Of a stretch of DNA of 64,000 nt, positions 56,239 to 64,000 are shown one piece after another (positions within the stretch are counted from its first letter, which is position 1; every line of letters begins with the position of its first letter). This stretch comes from Pustulibacterium marinum. Lineage in GTDB: Bacteria > Bacteroidota > Bacteroidia > Flavobacteriales > Flavobacteriaceae. The DNA lies in NCBI RefSeq assembly GCF_900116665.1, contig NZ_FPBK01000004.1:32246-96245 (forward strand). Reading direction: 5' to 3'. The notes beneath the pieces are model-generated. The model was not told the DNA's origin and made no database searches. It worked only from the letters and a program-made list of their open reading frames with translations. Made by a program: the position numbers and the translations under genes.

Positions 56239-57069
56239 ATGGCAATCATCACTCTTACAACAGATTTTGGTCTAAAAGACCCGTATGTTGCTGCCATGAA
56301 AGGAGCTATCTATTCGCAATATGCGGCTGCAACTATTGTTGATATTACACATTTGGTAAGTCCGTTCAATATTTATGAAGCCGCACATATTTTGAAAAAT
56401 GCGTATCAACATTTTCCAAACGGAAGTATTCATATTATAGGAGTAGATTGTGAAGAAACTCCAGACAATCCTTTAGTAGCTTGTAAATTCAACAATCACT
56501 ATTTCATTGGGGCCGATAACGGAATATTTTCTTTATTGGCAGAACACCATGCTTTTGAAAAAATGGTTCACATCAATTTACCCGAAGGCATGTCTACCAA
56601 ACATTCATCTAGCCATACATTTGTTCGCGTAGCAACCCATCTGGCTATTGGTGGCACGCTGGAAGTGATTGGCAAGCCTATTCAGCAAATTAGAGAAGTA
56701 CGCTCTTTATCGCCTATTGTAAATGCACAAGGGAATGTAATTACCGGAAATGTGATTTACATAGACAATTATGGCAATGTGGTGACCAACATTAAAAAGA
56801 ATTGGTTTGAAATGATTCGCAAAGGACGCGAGTTTGAAGTTGTAGCCCGAAATTATAATTTCAAGAAAATTTATAGCAAGTATTGCGAAAGTGTTAACTT
56901 TGAAACCGCAAAAGAAAACCGAAACGATGACGGCAAAAAACTAGCCATGTTTAACGCCGCCGGTAATCTGGAAATAGCCATTTATCGCAGTAATTTGCAA
57001 ACGGTTGGTGGAGCATCTAGTTTATTAGGTTTGCATTACAGAGATACGGTTTTCATTAATTTTTTCTAA
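56239..57069 (+). CDS. SAM hydroxide adenosyltransferase family protein (DUF62)
   Basis: A 276-residue protein with the family's two-domain pattern: ITLTTDFGLKDPYVAAMKGA at the start (conserved DFG and Asp), then 'IHIIGVDCEETPDNPLVA', 'FIGADNGIFSLL', 'YIDNYGNVVTNI', and a C-terminal beta domain. The family splits S-adenosylmethionine to adenosine and methionine using water. Its role in the cell is not settled. It is followed by a gene only 9 bp away and leads into gldF-gldG. Confidence 0.9.
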   Translation: MAIITLTTDFGLKDPYVAAMKGAIYSQYAAATIVDITHLVSPFNIYEAAHILKNAYQHFPNGSIHIIGVDCEETPDNPLVACKFNNHYFIGADNGIFSLLAEHHAFEKMVHINLPEGMSTKHSSSHTFVRVATHLAIGGTLEVIGKPIQQIREVRSLSPIVNAQGNVITGNVIYIDNYGNVVTNIKKNWFEMIRKGREFEVVARNYNFKKIYSKYCESVNFETAKENRNDDGKKLAMFNAAGNLEIAIYRSNLQTVGGASSLLGLHYRDTVFINFF

Positions 57070-57078
57070 AGCTGAAGA

Positions 57079-57375
57079 ATGCTCGTACGAATTGTAAAAC
57101 TTACGTTTCAAGATGATAAAATAGCTGATTTTACGGCTCATTTTGAAGTACACAAAAATACAATTAGACATTTTGAAGGATGCCAGTTTTTGGAACTTTA
57201 TCAAGACAAAAACAATCCGGCTATCTTTTTTACCTACAGCTATTGGGAAAATGAAGAAGCACTAGAGAAGTATAGAAATTCTGATGTTTTTAAAAACATT
57301 TGGAAAACAGTGAAAGTTTGGTTTGGTAATAAACCCGAAGCGTGGAGCGTTAACAAACTGGTTACTGTAGAATAA
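57079..57375 (+). CDS. Antibiotic-biosynthesis-monooxygenase-fold protein
   Basis: A 98-residue dimeric ferredoxin-like protein with the pattern VRIVKLTFQDDKIADFTAHF, 'IRHFEGCQFLELYQDKNN' and FFTYSYWENEEALEKYRNSD. The family (ABM/YgiN-like) includes quinol and haem monooxygenases and proteins of unknown use. It sits between the DUF62 gene and gldF at 9-bp gaps, in an order I recall as conserved in Flavobacteriia. Confidence 0.82.
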   Translation: MLVRIVKLTFQDDKIADFTAHFEVHKNTIRHFEGCQFLELYQDKNNPAIFFTYSYWENEEALEKYRNSDVFKNIWKTVKVWFGNKPEAWSVNKLVTVE

Positions 57376-57383
57376 CGTTATTT

Positions 57384-58112
57384 ATGATATCAATTTTAAA
57401 AAAAGAAATCAATTCCTTTTTTGCGTCACCTATAGGCTATTTGGTCATAGGTGTTTTTTTAGTAGCAAACGGACTCTTTCTTTGGATTTTTAAAGGAGAA
57501 TATAATATTCTTGAAAACGGTTTTGCTGATATAAACGGCTTCTTTTTTCTAGCACCTTGGTTGTTGCTATTCCTTATTCCGGCGGTAACCATGAAAAGTT
57601 TCTCGGATGAAAAGAAACAAGGTACGCTAGAAATTCTGTTTACAAAACCCATTAGCCAAACTCAACTTGTTTTGGGCAAATATTTTGGAGCTTTGTTACT
57701 TGGCGTAATTGCTGTAGTACCAACGCTCATCTATGTATTTTCTGTCTACCAACTGGGGAACCCTGCAGGTAATCTTGATTTGGGTAGTATTTTTGGTTCG
57801 TATGCCGGTTTGTTTTTTTTAATGGCAACGTACACCGCAATTGGCATCTTTTGTTCTACACTTTCAGAAAATCAAATTGTGGCTTTCATTCTTGCTATTT
57901 GCCTTTCATTTATACTATTATATGGTTTTGATTTGGTAAATAATGCATTTTTTGACAGTTCGTATCTGTGGTTGAATTACATAGGATTTAAAACTCATTA
58001 TGATAACATTAGCCGAGGCGTTATAGACACAAGAGATATTATATATTTTAGTTCTGTTGCATTCTTCTTTCTATATCTTACTGTGGTAAAACTTAAAAAA
58101 ACACATCAATAA
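57384..58112 (+). CDS. gldF: Gliding motility ABC transporter permease GldF
   Basis: A 242-residue membrane protein with six helices. It has the ABC-2 permease pattern: 'KEINSFFASPIGYLVIGVFL', 'FFLAPWLLLFLIPAVTMKSF', 'SDEKKQGTLEILFTKPIS' and 'LVLGKYFGALLLG'. With GldA and GldG it forms the ABC transporter first found in gliding flavobacteria; its transported substrate is unknown. The stop overlaps the gldG start by one base (TAATG). No gldA lies in the window. Confidence 0.93.
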   Translation: MISILKKEINSFFASPIGYLVIGVFLVANGLFLWIFKGEYNILENGFADINGFFFLAPWLLLFLIPAVTMKSFSDEKKQGTLEILFTKPISQTQLVLGKYFGALLLGVIAVVPTLIYVFSVYQLGNPAGNLDLGSIFGSYAGLFFLMATYTAIGIFCSTLSENQIVAFILAICLSFILLYGFDLVNNAFFDSSYLWLNYIGFKTHYDNISRGVIDTRDIIYFSSVAFFFLYLTVVKLKKTHQ

Positions 58113-59767
58113 TGCTGAAAAAAACTATTGTACAAATACTGTTAGTAGCTGTAGTTCTTGTTGTGATTAACTGGGTGTTTTCTGGTTTATACCTGCGTTT
58201 TGATGTGACGAAAGATAAAAGATATACACTTTCTGAAACCACATTACAAACACTAGAGAATATTGAAAAACCTTTGGTGGTTGATGTGTTGTTACAAGGA
58301 GACTTTCCTGCTCAATTCAAAAAATTGCAGTTTGAAACCAAGCAGCTCTTAGAACAATACGAAGCTGAAAATAATAACATCGTATTTAATTTTATCAATC
58401 CGTTGGAAGGAGAAGAAAATCCTGAACAGTTGATCAATAATATGATGAATATGGGCATGCCGCCTACCAATATTCCGGTTACTGAAAATGGAAGAAAAAC
58501 GGTTACACAAATATTCCCTTGGGCGATTGCCAATTACGGTCAAAAAACGGTTTTAGTTCCTTTGCTCATCAATAATTTTGGGAATGACGGGCAGGAAAAC
58601 ATTACAAAATCAGTTCAGCAATTAGAATACAACTTTACAGATGCTATTACAAAGTTGACCATTCAACAGAAAAAAAGAGTTGCTATTCTAAAAGGAAATG
58701 GCGAACTAGATGAAAAGTATATGGGTGATTTTTTAGTGCATTTGAAACAATACTACGCACTTGGAAAATTTGATTTTGATTCGCTTCAAAATGATCCTCA
58801 AAAAACATTAGAGAATTTAAATTACTTTGACGCAGCCATTGTTGCCAAACCTACCAAAGCCTTTTCGGATAACGAACGCTACATTCTGGATCAATACATA
58901 ATGAACGGCGGAAAAGTTTTATGGGCGCTAGATAAAGTGGCTGTAGATTTAGATAGTCTTCAAAACCAAACGCAATCTACGGTAGCATTACCTAGAAAGT
59001 TGAATCTTGACGATATGCTGTTCAAATATGGTGTTCGTATCAATTATAATTTAGTAGAAGATTTTATTTCTACTCCTATTACAGTGCAAGGACAACAAGG
59101 AAAAAATATTCCTATTGATTGGCCTTTGAGTCCCATCGTTTTGTCACCGGAAAATCATCCAATCAATAAAAATATAAATGTTGTAAAGTTAGAATTTGCG
59201 AATCAGATTGATCTTTTGGACAACGGGATTAAAGAAACCGTTCTTTTGCAAAGTTCACCACAATCTGCAGTAGAAGGAACTCCGGCAGAAATAAGTCTCA
59301 ATCAATTTGCAAACCTTCAACCACAATACTTTACCAAAGGTCCGCAAAATTTAGCGGTATTATTAGAAGGTGATTTTACTTCAGCCTTTAAAAACAGAGT
59401 AAAACCTTTTGATTTAAAAACAGATCTTACCAATACCAAAGCTGGTAAAATGATTGTGATAAGTGATGGCGATATTTTCAACTATATGTACGCCAACAAA
59501 AAACCACTTGTAAATGGTATAGATCCTTGGACTCAACAAATTTATGGCAACAAGGATTTCTTGATCAATTGCATGAATTATTTGTTGGAAGATAACGGAC
59601 TTATAAACATTCGTGGCAAAGAAATAAAGCTTGCCTTTCTGGATAATCAAAAAATTGAAAATGAAAAATGGCAATGGAAGCTACTAAACGTGGTACTTCC
59701 CGCAGTTTTGTTAATCATTTTTGGAATAGTATTTTTTGTTTTACGAAAAAGAATGTACACAAAATAA
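58112..59767 (+). CDS. gldG: Gliding motility ABC transporter substrate-binding subunit GldG
   Basis: A 551-residue protein with one N-terminal membrane helix (about residues 5-27), a large periplasmic domain of the ABC-type uncharacterised transport family (starting SGLYLRFDVTKDKRYTLSET, and including 'KVLWALDKVAVDLDSL'), and a C-terminal membrane helix (about 525-547). It is the partner of GldF. The gene is translationally coupled to gldF. Confidence 0.93.
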   Translation: MLKKTIVQILLVAVVLVVINWVFSGLYLRFDVTKDKRYTLSETTLQTLENIEKPLVVDVLLQGDFPAQFKKLQFETKQLLEQYEAENNNIVFNFINPLEGEENPEQLINNMMNMGMPPTNIPVTENGRKTVTQIFPWAIANYGQKTVLVPLLINNFGNDGQENITKSVQQLEYNFTDAITKLTIQQKKRVAILKGNGELDEKYMGDFLVHLKQYYALGKFDFDSLQNDPQKTLENLNYFDAAIVAKPTKAFSDNERYILDQYIMNGGKVLWALDKVAVDLDSLQNQTQSTVALPRKLNLDDMLFKYGVRINYNLVEDFISTPITVQGQQGKNIPIDWPLSPIVLSPENHPINKNINVVKLEFANQIDLLDNGIKETVLLQSSPQSAVEGTPAEISLNQFANLQPQYFTKGPQNLAVLLEGDFTSAFKNRVKPFDLKTDLTNTKAGKMIVISDGDIFNYMYANKKPLVNGIDPWTQQIYGNKDFLINCMNYLLEDNGLINIRGKEIKLAFLDNQKIENEKWQWKLLNVVLPAVLLIIFGIVFFVLRKRMYTK

Positions 59768-59777
59768 TGTTAATAAG

Positions 59778-59813
59778 TTTGTTTCTTATTAAATTGCAAT
59801 TAAAATATATTTG
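59778..59813 (+). promoter_or_regulatory. Probable dnaN promoter
   Basis: TATATTTG at 59806-59813 matches TAnnTTTG exactly, 27 bases before the dnaN start. TTTG at 59778-59781 is a possible -33 box, at a slightly long distance of 24 bases. Confidence 0.45.
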
Positions 59814-59840
59814 TATTTCTGAATATAAACAGAACCATCG

Positions 59841-60959
59841 ATGAAATTTATAGTATCTAGCTCGTATTTATTAAAGCAGCTTCAAGTTTTAGGAGGCGTT
59901 ATTAATAACAGCAACACATTACCAATCTTAGACAATTTTTTATTTGAACTTTCTAATAATACCTTAACCGTTTCTGCATCTGACTTAGAAACTACTATGA
60001 GTTCTACTTTGGAAGTAGAATCTGAATCGGAAGGTAGCATCGCAGTTCCTGCAAAATTACTTTTAGACACGCTAAAAACTTTTCCGGAACAACCGTTAAC
60101 TTTTGTTATTGAAGATAACAACACTATTGAAATAAGCTCTAATCACGGTAAATATGCATTAGCTTATGCTGATGGAAATGAGTTCCCAAAAGCAGTTTCA
60201 TTATCTGACCCAAGTTCTACAACTATCATGGGAGATATTTTGGCAACTGCCATTAGCAAAACTATTTTTGCTGCCGGAAATGATGATTTACGTCCTGTAA
60301 TGAGTGGTGTTTTCTTTCAGTTCTCTTCTGAACATTTAACTTTTGTAGCTACAGATGCTCATAAATTGGTTAAATATCAAAGATCTGATGTAACCGCTTC
60401 TGAGGTTGCAGAATTCATTATGCCTAAGAAACCTTTAAATTTATTAAAAGGAATTCTTGGTGGTAGCGAAAGTGATGTAATTATTGAATACAACGAAAGT
60501 AACGCGAAGTTTACTTTTGATAATGTTGAATTAATTTGTCGTTTAATTGACGGAAAATATCCAAATTACGAAGCCGTAATTCCAAAAGAGAATCCTAACA
60601 AGCTTACTATTGAAAGAGGTCAGTTTTTAAGTTCTGTGAAAAGGGTTTCTATCTTCTCAAACAAAACGACACACCAAATAAGATTGAAAATTGCAGGAGC
60701 CGAATTAAATATTTCTGCAGAAGATATAGATTACAGTAACAAAGCGGAAGAACGCTTAACTTGTGATTACCAAGGTGACGATATGCAAATTGGTTTTAAC
60801 TCGCGTTTCTTAACAGAAATGCTAAACAATTTAAGCGCCGATGATGTGACGCTTGAAATGTCTTTACCAAACAGAGCAGGAATTTTGACACCTGTAGACG
60901 GATTAGATGAGGGAGAAAGCATAACAATGCTTGTAATGCCGGTGATGTTAAACTCGTAA
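59841..60959 (+). CDS. dnaN: DNA polymerase III beta subunit (sliding clamp)
   Basis: A 372-residue ring-forming clamp of three similar domains of about 120 residues. Family motifs are MKFIVSSSYLLKQLQVLGGV, 'PILDNFLFEL', 'LDTLKTFPEQPL', 'DDLRPVMSGVFFQF', 'ATDAHKLVKYQ' and the closing LVMPVMLNS. It has full length. It tethers the replicative polymerase to DNA. No dnaA is in the window. A strong terminator follows 22 bases after the stop. Confidence 0.97.
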   Translation: MKFIVSSSYLLKQLQVLGGVINNSNTLPILDNFLFELSNNTLTVSASDLETTMSSTLEVESESEGSIAVPAKLLLDTLKTFPEQPLTFVIEDNNTIEISSNHGKYALAYADGNEFPKAVSLSDPSSTTIMGDILATAISKTIFAAGNDDLRPVMSGVFFQFSSEHLTFVATDAHKLVKYQRSDVTASEVAEFIMPKKPLNLLKGILGGSESDVIIEYNESNAKFTFDNVELICRLIDGKYPNYEAVIPKENPNKLTIERGQFLSSVKRVSIFSNKTTHQIRLKIAGAELNISAEDIDYSNKAEERLTCDYQGDDMQIGFNSRFLTEMLNNLSADDVTLEMSLPNRAGILTPVDGLDEGESITMLVMPVMLNS

Positions 60960-60981
60960 CTAACCAACCTCAAATAATGAG

Positions 60982-61018
60982 AAACCGCTGATCAACTTTG
61001 TTGACAGCGGTTTTTTTT
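60982..61018. terminator. Intrinsic terminator between dnaN and the universal stress gene
   Basis: AAACCGCTG-A-TCAA and TTGA-CAGCGGTTT pair, followed by a run of eight T on the plus strand. It also separates the convergent minus-strand gene ending at 61028. Confidence 0.9.
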
Positions 61019-61027
61019 GTTTACAAA

Positions 61028-61864
61028 CTAGCTCTTAAAGCTTAACAAAGGTATTTTGGTTTTTGCTTCCATACGCTTCACTAAGTCTTTTTGAAATCGT
61101 TCTTTTAATTTATTGTTTTGGCTTTTTCGCTCTTTCATGATGATCATGTCAGCTTTTTGAATGGTTACAAAACCTATTAACCCTTCTAATCGGTCTTCAT
61201 TATAGATAATATCAAAACTATTCACTAAGCCGGAAACTTCATCATTTAAAAGTTCTTTGAATTCCGCTATTTCAGCTAATTTTTCATCAGATTTCTTATG
61301 AGCTATATGTACTACTTTTAAAATTGGTTTTACCGTTTCAAACAAACTGGCTATTTTTTTGATTGTAATAACATCTTCTTTTTTCAAAGCCGTGGCAAAA
61401 GCCATAGTTTTTAAAGTACTACTTTGTACATTCTCTGGAACTGCTATCACAGGAACAATTGAAGATGAAATAATAGACTGCGTAGTACTTCCCATAAAAA
61501 ATTCTTGTACAGGATTCATCCCATGAACTCCCAAAATGAGAGCGTCGGGTTGATGTTCTTTTGAAAAATCTAAAATTGCATTCTCAACATCATCACCTTT
61601 TTTAACTTGATAGATAGCATTCTCTAAATGCCCTCCTATCTGTTTTTCACAAAACTCCTGAAGAAGATTTTTATAAGCATTTTCAGCTCCTTTCTCATAA
61701 TCCTCAAACTCAGGTTTTGGTACATCACTATTCCAAATAGTGGGATATTCTAAAATGTTTAGAACTATCAATTTTTTATTTGTAAGCTGACTAAGACTAT
61801 AGGCATATTTTAACGCTGGTACAGAATTCTTAGAATAATCTGTTGCATAAACTAAAGTGTTCAT
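61028..61864 (-). CDS. Tandem universal stress protein
   Basis: A 278-residue protein with two UspA domains. The first (about 1-145) has the ATP-binding pattern ATDYSKNSVPALKYAY and 'LILGVHGMNPVQEFFMGSTTQSI'. The second (about 150-278) is reduced, with 'DMIIMKERKSQNNKLKERF', and lacks the GxxGxxxxGS loop. Likely cytoplasmic and nucleotide-binding. A box CAAAAATA (minus strand TATTTTTG, matching TAnnTTTG) lies at 61897-61904. Confidence 0.9.
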   Translation of the reverse strand: MNTLVYATDYSKNSVPALKYAYSLSQLTNKKLIVLNILEYPTIWNSDVPKPEFEDYEKGAENAYKNLLQEFCEKQIGGHLENAIYQVKKGDDVENAILDFSKEHQPDALILGVHGMNPVQEFFMGSTTQSIISSSIVPVIAVPENVQSSTLKTMAFATALKKEDVITIKKIASLFETVKPILKVVHIAHKKSDEKLAEIAEFKELLNDEVSGLVNSFDIIYNEDRLEGLIGFVTIQKADMIIMKERKSQNNKLKERFQKDLVKRMEAKTKIPLLSFKS

Positions 61865-62087
61865 AACCTTTCTTTTTAAAGATATACTTAAAGTTACAAA
61901 AATATTATGGCAAAAAAATGATTAAAATCAATCAAAAAAGATGTTTTATTAAAAATTAATTAATTAGTAATCTTATTCTAAATCATATTATTTTTTAAAT
62001 CATTTCTTAGATTTCAGAAATAACTATATGTTTTTCTTACAGGTTTTCATAAAATTGCAACACAAACTTTTTCTATCGTAATTATTT

Positions 62088-63173
62088 ATGTTTCAAAAGC
62101 GAGAAACGTACAGTCAAATTCTTCTAGGAGTTGTTCTTCTGATACTTCCTTTTATTACCTCTCCAGATATTTCTTCGGGTTGGGCATTATTGAAAATAGA
62201 ACCTTTTCAGCATAGCTTTTTAAGATATTTGCTACTCATCGTATTTATGTATGCTAATTATAATTTTATCATACCTAAATTTTATATCAAAAAAAGATGG
62301 ATTTGGTTATTCGTAATACTCGTAATTAGTTACGTTTTCATCTCTCAAATACCGTCATTAATTTTAGGTAGTCCTGGAACGCCTCCAAATTTCAATGGAG
62401 AAATGCCACCAATAAGATCATCAGATATGGCTCCGATAAACTCCAGACCTAATATGCCTATGCCGCGAGGAGAAATGCCAAATCGTGGAATGAATTTCTT
62501 TTCTAATGATGGGTTTATTTTTCAGTTTCTTATCGTGTTTATTTTAACGCTTGTTATGCGATTGAATAGTCATTTGCGCGAAGTGAGAAGTGAAAAATTA
62601 TTAGCGGAAGTTTCGTACCTAAAAGCACAAATCAACCCACATTTTTTATTCAACACCCTGAATAATTTATATGCATTAGCACTGAAAAAATCAGATCAAA
62701 CTCCCGATGCTATTTTAAAATTATCTGGAATGATGCGCTACGTGGTTACCGAAAGTAATCAAGAAAAAGTGGCTTTGAAAAAAGAGATAAATTACATAGA
62801 AGATTACATTGCATTGCAAAAATTACGATTGAGCAATAGCAATATTTTCACTTTTAACGTTTCAGGAAATATTAATAGAGAACAAATTGCTCCCTTAATT
62901 CTTATCAATTTTATTGAAAATGCATTTAAGTATGGCGTTTCATCTCATCAAGAGTCGCAAATTACAATTGCTATACATGTTGAAGACGGAACACTTACCA
63001 TGCAGGTAAAAAATACAATTTGCCGAAAACCAAAAGAAAGTGCAATTTCTACAGGTGAAGGAATTGCCAATTCCAAAAAACGTCTTGAAATGATTTATCC
63101 AAATGCCTATTCACTCAATATTCAGGAAGATTCAGACGTTTTTAATGTAATATTGAAAATTAATGTAGCATGA
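62088..63173 (+). CDS. LytS-family sensor histidine kinase
   Basis: A 361-residue kinase of the LytS/YehU type. It has four membrane helices (about residues 8-25, 45-62, 70-92 and 142-158) with a proline/methionine-rich periplasmic loop (about 96-135, PPIRSSDMAPINSRPNMPMP). The His_kinase domain follows with the phosphoacceptor His in LKAQINPHFLFNTLNNLY (His 185) and the reduced ATP-binding N-box LINFIENAFKYGV. The Met/Pro-rich loop may bind a metal or small ligand. It overlaps the response-regulator gene by four bases. Confidence 0.92.
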   Translation: MFQKRETYSQILLGVVLLILPFITSPDISSGWALLKIEPFQHSFLRYLLLIVFMYANYNFIIPKFYIKKRWIWLFVILVISYVFISQIPSLILGSPGTPPNFNGEMPPIRSSDMAPINSRPNMPMPRGEMPNRGMNFFSNDGFIFQFLIVFILTLVMRLNSHLREVRSEKLLAEVSYLKAQINPHFLFNTLNNLYALALKKSDQTPDAILKLSGMMRYVVTESNQEKVALKKEINYIEDYIALQKLRLSNSNIFTFNVSGNINREQIAPLILINFIENAFKYGVSSHQESQITIAIHVEDGTLTMQVKNTICRKPKESAISTGEGIANSKKRLEMIYPNAYSLNIQEDSDVFNVILKINVA

Positions 63174-63859
63174 TCACCGCAATTGCTCTTGATGATGAAC
63201 CCCTAGCGCTTGATATTATTGAGGCGTATTGTAATGGAATCTCTTTAGTGTCATTACAGGGAAAATTTACAAGTCAACAAGAAGCTATTGATTATTTATA
63301 CAAAGAAAACGTAGATCTACTTTTCTTAGATATTGAAATGCCAGGACTTAATGGCATTGAACTCTATAAATCTTTAAAAAACAAAACCAAAGTAATTTTC
63401 ACAACGGCTTATAGTGAATATGCTATAGAGGGTTTTAATGTAAATGCTATAGATTACCTTTTAAAACCTATGGTAAAAACTAGATTTATAGAAGCTGTAG
63501 AAAAAGCACACCACATTATTTCTTTAGAAAAAAAGGAATTGGAAAAAGCTATAACTCATATTACTGTAAAAGCAGATTACAAAACCCATCAAGTTGCGCT
63601 AGATAGCATTCTATTTTTAGAAGGATTAGATGATTATGTCAAAATTCACAGAGAAACTGAAAAAATATTAGTGACTCGATCGACCTTGAAAAAAATGTTG
63701 GAGAAACTACCCACTGAAGAGTTTATTCGCGTACACAGATCCTATATCATTTCAAAAAATAAAGTTAGTAACTACTACAAACAGACGCTAAAAATTGGAA
63801 CATTTACTATTCCTGTTGGAAATAGTTATAAAGAGAATGTTCAAAAAATCTTCGAATAA
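63170..63859 (+). CDS. LytTR-family response regulator
   Basis: A 229-residue regulator. Residues 1-120 are a receiver domain with acidic residues DDE at 8-10, the phosphoacceptor D54 in LLFLDIEMPGLNG and the switch lysine in YLLKPM. Residues about 135-229 are a LytTR DNA-binding domain ('ILFLEGLDDYVKIH' and 'FIRVHRSYIISKNKV'). Such domains bind a pair of ~9-bp direct repeats; a good candidate is found immediately downstream at 63866. Confidence 0.94.
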   Translation: MITAIALDDEPLALDIIEAYCNGISLVSLQGKFTSQQEAIDYLYKENVDLLFLDIEMPGLNGIELYKSLKNKTKVIFTTAYSEYAIEGFNVNAIDYLLKPMVKTRFIEAVEKAHHIISLEKKELEKAITHITVKADYKTHQVALDSILFLEGLDDYVKIHRETEKILVTRSTLKKMLEKLPTEEFIRVHRSYIISKNKVSNYYKQTLKIGTFTIPVGNSYKENVQKIFE

Positions 63860-63865
63860 ATTTTA

Positions 63866-63932
63866 GTTCACCTCACTTTGACCTGTGTTCACCTCATTTT
63901 TTTGAACTGAAAGCTAAAAACCAATAGTTTAG
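63866..63932 (+). promoter_or_regulatory. LytTR direct-repeat operator and promoter of the next gene
   Basis: GTTCACCTCA occurs twice (63866-63875 and 63887-63896), 21 bp start to start, which is two helical turns and the usual geometry of LytTR sites. Just downstream are TTTG (63901-63904) and TAGTTTAG (63925-63932, one base away from TAnnTTTG), with 20 bases between them. The next ATG is at 63957. This places a probable LytTR target promoter right beside its own regulator. Confidence 0.6.
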
Positions 63933-63956
63933 CTCAAAATTCAAAAATCGTCAGGT

Positions 63957-64000
63957 ATGAAAAGGAAAGATTTTTTAAGAAAAGGAATTGTTGGTTTAGG
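63957..64000 (+). CDS. 5' end of a secreted protein gene (cut by window end)
   Basis: Only 44 bases are visible, encoding MKRKDFLRKGIVGLG. The start, with a basic N-terminus, an FLRKG stretch and an incoming hydrophobic glycine-rich part, is typical of a signal peptide of an enzyme exported in Bacteroidota. The family cannot be told. It is preceded by a LytTR-type operator, so it is a probable target of the adjacent two-component system. Confidence 0.7.
   Translation, partial: MKRKDFLRKGIVGL

Overview
The window looks like a chromosome segment from a gliding member of the Flavobacteriaceae (Bacteroidota). The evidence is the gliding-motility ABC transporter pair gldF/gldG, many short lipoproteins with the phylum's signal peptides, a TamB/TamL pair, promoter -7 boxes of the form TAnnTTTG, almost no Shine-Dalgarno sequences, and an AT-rich composition. 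No rRNA, tRNA, phage, insertion sequence or CRISPR array was recognised.

Layout. 1-2.8 kb: a 21-bp minisatellite and three minus-strand envelope proteins of unknown role. 2.9-6.8 kb: a three-gene, minus-strand cassette array in which each gene is bounded by its own inverted repeat and separated from the next by an attC-like palindromic spacer. 6.9-9.9 kb: an FN3 protein, a Crp/Fnr-family regulator and repeat-rich spacers. 10-17.2 kb: a TRIC-type membrane protein and a complete thiamine operon on the minus strand (TPP riboswitch-thiS-thiC-tenI-like-thiE-thiG-thiH-thiF/rhodanese). 17.3-20.7 kb: a broken PAS gene, lipoproteins and a flavin-binding protein. 20.7-25 kb: a probable reductase operon (ankyrin protein, DUF2271 protein, PepSY-flavodoxin-reductase fusion). 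26.2-28.4 kb: hutG-hutF for histidine degradation. 28.4-43 kb: an accessory region of dispersed noncoding repeats, lipoproteins, a second cassette-like gene run (33.4-36.9 kb) and an SMC-like ATPase that may be a phage-defence protein.

43-64 kb is conserved core genome: a CWC protein, tamB-tamL, a cysteine-rich 601-aa protein of unknown function, a DEAD-box helicase, purC, phoH, a SAM-hydrolase family gene, a monooxygenase-fold protein, gldF-gldG, dnaN, a universal stress protein, and a LytS/LytTR two-component pair followed by a probable LytTR target promoter and a gene cut off by the window end.

The clearest candidate for an under-described system is the cassette organisation at 2.9-6.8 kb and, less regularly, 33.4-36.9 kb. 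In five genes the sequence just before the start is the reverse complement of the sequence just after the stop of the same gene. That is the signature expected of integron cassettes, but the core sites do not match the usual integron consensus and no integrase lies in the window.
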